A DNA stretch of 33,919 nucleotides from Betaproteobacteria bacterium (GTDB lineage: Bacteria > Pseudomonadota > Gammaproteobacteria > Burkholderiales > SG8-41). Made by a program: the position numbers and the translations under genes. Of this stretch, positions 33,286 to 33,919 are shown in pieces; the first letter of the stretch is position 1, and the number at the start of each line of letters is the position of its first letter. Under the pieces are notes generated by a model, which saw only the letters and a program-made list of their open reading frames with translations, did not search any database and was not told the origin of the DNA. The DNA is taken from positions 1-33,919 of the forward strand of contig JANXSE010000079.1 of assembly GCA_025356695.1 (NCBI GenBank), written 5' to 3'.

Positions 33286-33919
33286 TGTTGCCGCGCATCG
33301 ACGGCAGCACCAAAGTCATCGTGTTGGGCATCACCGGCCGCGCCGGACGCCAGCACAGCAAGATCATGCGCGCATACGGCACCAACATCGTTGGCGGTGT
33401 TTCTCCGAAGTCGGAAGTGAAGGATGTCGACGGCGTGCCGGTGTTTGCGGATTGCGCTGCCGCCGTGCGCGAGACCGGCGCCGTCGCCTGTGTCGCGCTG
33501 GTTGGTGCCATGCAATTGCTCGATGCGATCAAGGATGCGGTGGCCGCCGGCATCAAACTGCTGGTGACGCCGACCGAAGGCATGCCGGTGCATGATGCGG
33601 TCGAAGCGCTTGAATGCGTGCGCGCTGCCGGTGTGATGTGGATCGGCGCGTCGACGCCAGGCATGGCGGTGCCGGGCGAGGCCAAGCTGGGTTTTCTGCC
33701 GCACGATTCACTGCTGCCGGGGCCGCTCGGCTTGATGTCGAAGTCGGGCACGCTGTCCTATGAAGCCGGTTACCGTCTCGCGCAGGCCGGCATCGGGCAG
33801 TCGGTGTGGGTCGGTGTCGGCGGCGATCCCGTCAAGGGCACGCGCTACGCGGAGCTGGTGCCGTTCTACAAACAGGACGAACGCACCCGCGGGCTGCTCG
33901 TCATCGGCGAAATCGGCGG
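33285..33919 (+). CDS. SucD-like CoA ligase alpha subunit, C-terminus cut by window edge
   Basis: The first 211 residues of the partner subunit. The CoA-binding Rossmann motif reads VLGITGRAGRQHS, and YGTNIVGGVSP, LVTPTEGMPV, GECK-like GEAKLGFLP, SKSGTLSYEAGYRLAQAGIGQS, VGIGGDP-like VGVGGDPVKG and IGEIGG follow SucD in order. SucD has TPGKGG where this has SPKSEV, a change near the CoA pocket. The active-site phosphohistidine segment lies beyond the window. GGAGG overlaps the end of the beta gene, giving translational coupling and likely 1:1 subunit production. Confidence 0.9.
   Translation, partial: MLPRIDGSTKVIVLGITGRAGRQHSKIMRAYGTNIVGGVSPKSEVKDVDGVPVFADCAAAVRETGAVACVALVGAMQLLDAIKDAVAAGIKLLVTPTEGMPVHDAVEALECVRAAGVMWIGASTPGMAVPGEAKLGFLPHDSLLPGPLGLMSKSGTLSYEAGYRLAQAGIGQSVWVGVGGDPVKGTRYAELVPFYKQDERTRGLLVIGEIG

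Overview
The window looks like a chromosomal segment of a high-GC betaproteobacterium, most likely Burkholderiales or a relative. The main reasons are six Bug/TctC-type periplasmic solute-binding receptors scattered as orphans, an NsrR/NnrS nitric-oxide module, Sel1-repeat and RcnB-like proteins, and abundant TTG/GTG starts. No rRNA, tRNA, CRISPR array, prophage or insertion sequence was recognised.

Layout. 1-1340: a truncated Bug receptor diverges from a GlcG/HbpS-like protein with a good promoter and a strong terminator. 1454-7202: a small membrane protein, then a sugar-acid type module made of a DHDPS-family lyase diverging from an IlvD/Edd dehydratase, an MFS exporter and a DASS-type anion transporter. 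The dehydratase has Cys59/Cys127/Cys200, as I recall for L-arabinonate dehydratase. 7294-9706: an FNR-like box, then an unusual protein joining a bacteriohemerythrin domain to a GspE/PilB-type secretion ATPase, then an RcnB-like periplasmic protein and a terminator. 9813-14490: a tandem pair of ModA-like proteins without signal peptides, two proteins of unknown function, a nine-repeat Sel1 protein and a PPOX-class flavoprotein.

14528-22784: Bug receptors, a beta-propeller protein, and a minus-strand coupled pair of an alpha/beta-hydrolase and an SDR. Both proteins of that pair lack the usual catalytic residues. A Bug-Bug-SnoaL2-Bug operon and a small RRM-like protein follow. 22805-24653: nsrR and an nnrS gene with an NsrR-like operator upstream. 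24805-26959: dienelactone hydrolase, a LysR regulator, and a short transcription unit (strong Shine-Dalgarno, two tiny ORFs, terminator).

27279-33919: a tightly packed catabolic operon that runs off the window. It encodes a cupin-rubredoxin fusion, a Gfo/Idh/MocA dehydrogenase, a Bug receptor, a two-domain CMD-like protein, an oxaloacetate-decarboxylase-like PEPM/ICL enzyme and SucCD-like CoA ligase subunits. I infer uptake, oxidation, CoA activation and C-C cleavage of an organic acid; the substrate cannot be read from sequence.

The best candidates for undescribed biology are the hemerythrin-secretion ATPase fusion, the catalytically degenerate hydrolase/SDR pair, the cupin-rubredoxin fusion with its operon, and the tiny-ORF transcript between the LysR gene and that operon. 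All family calls were made by eye, without database searches.
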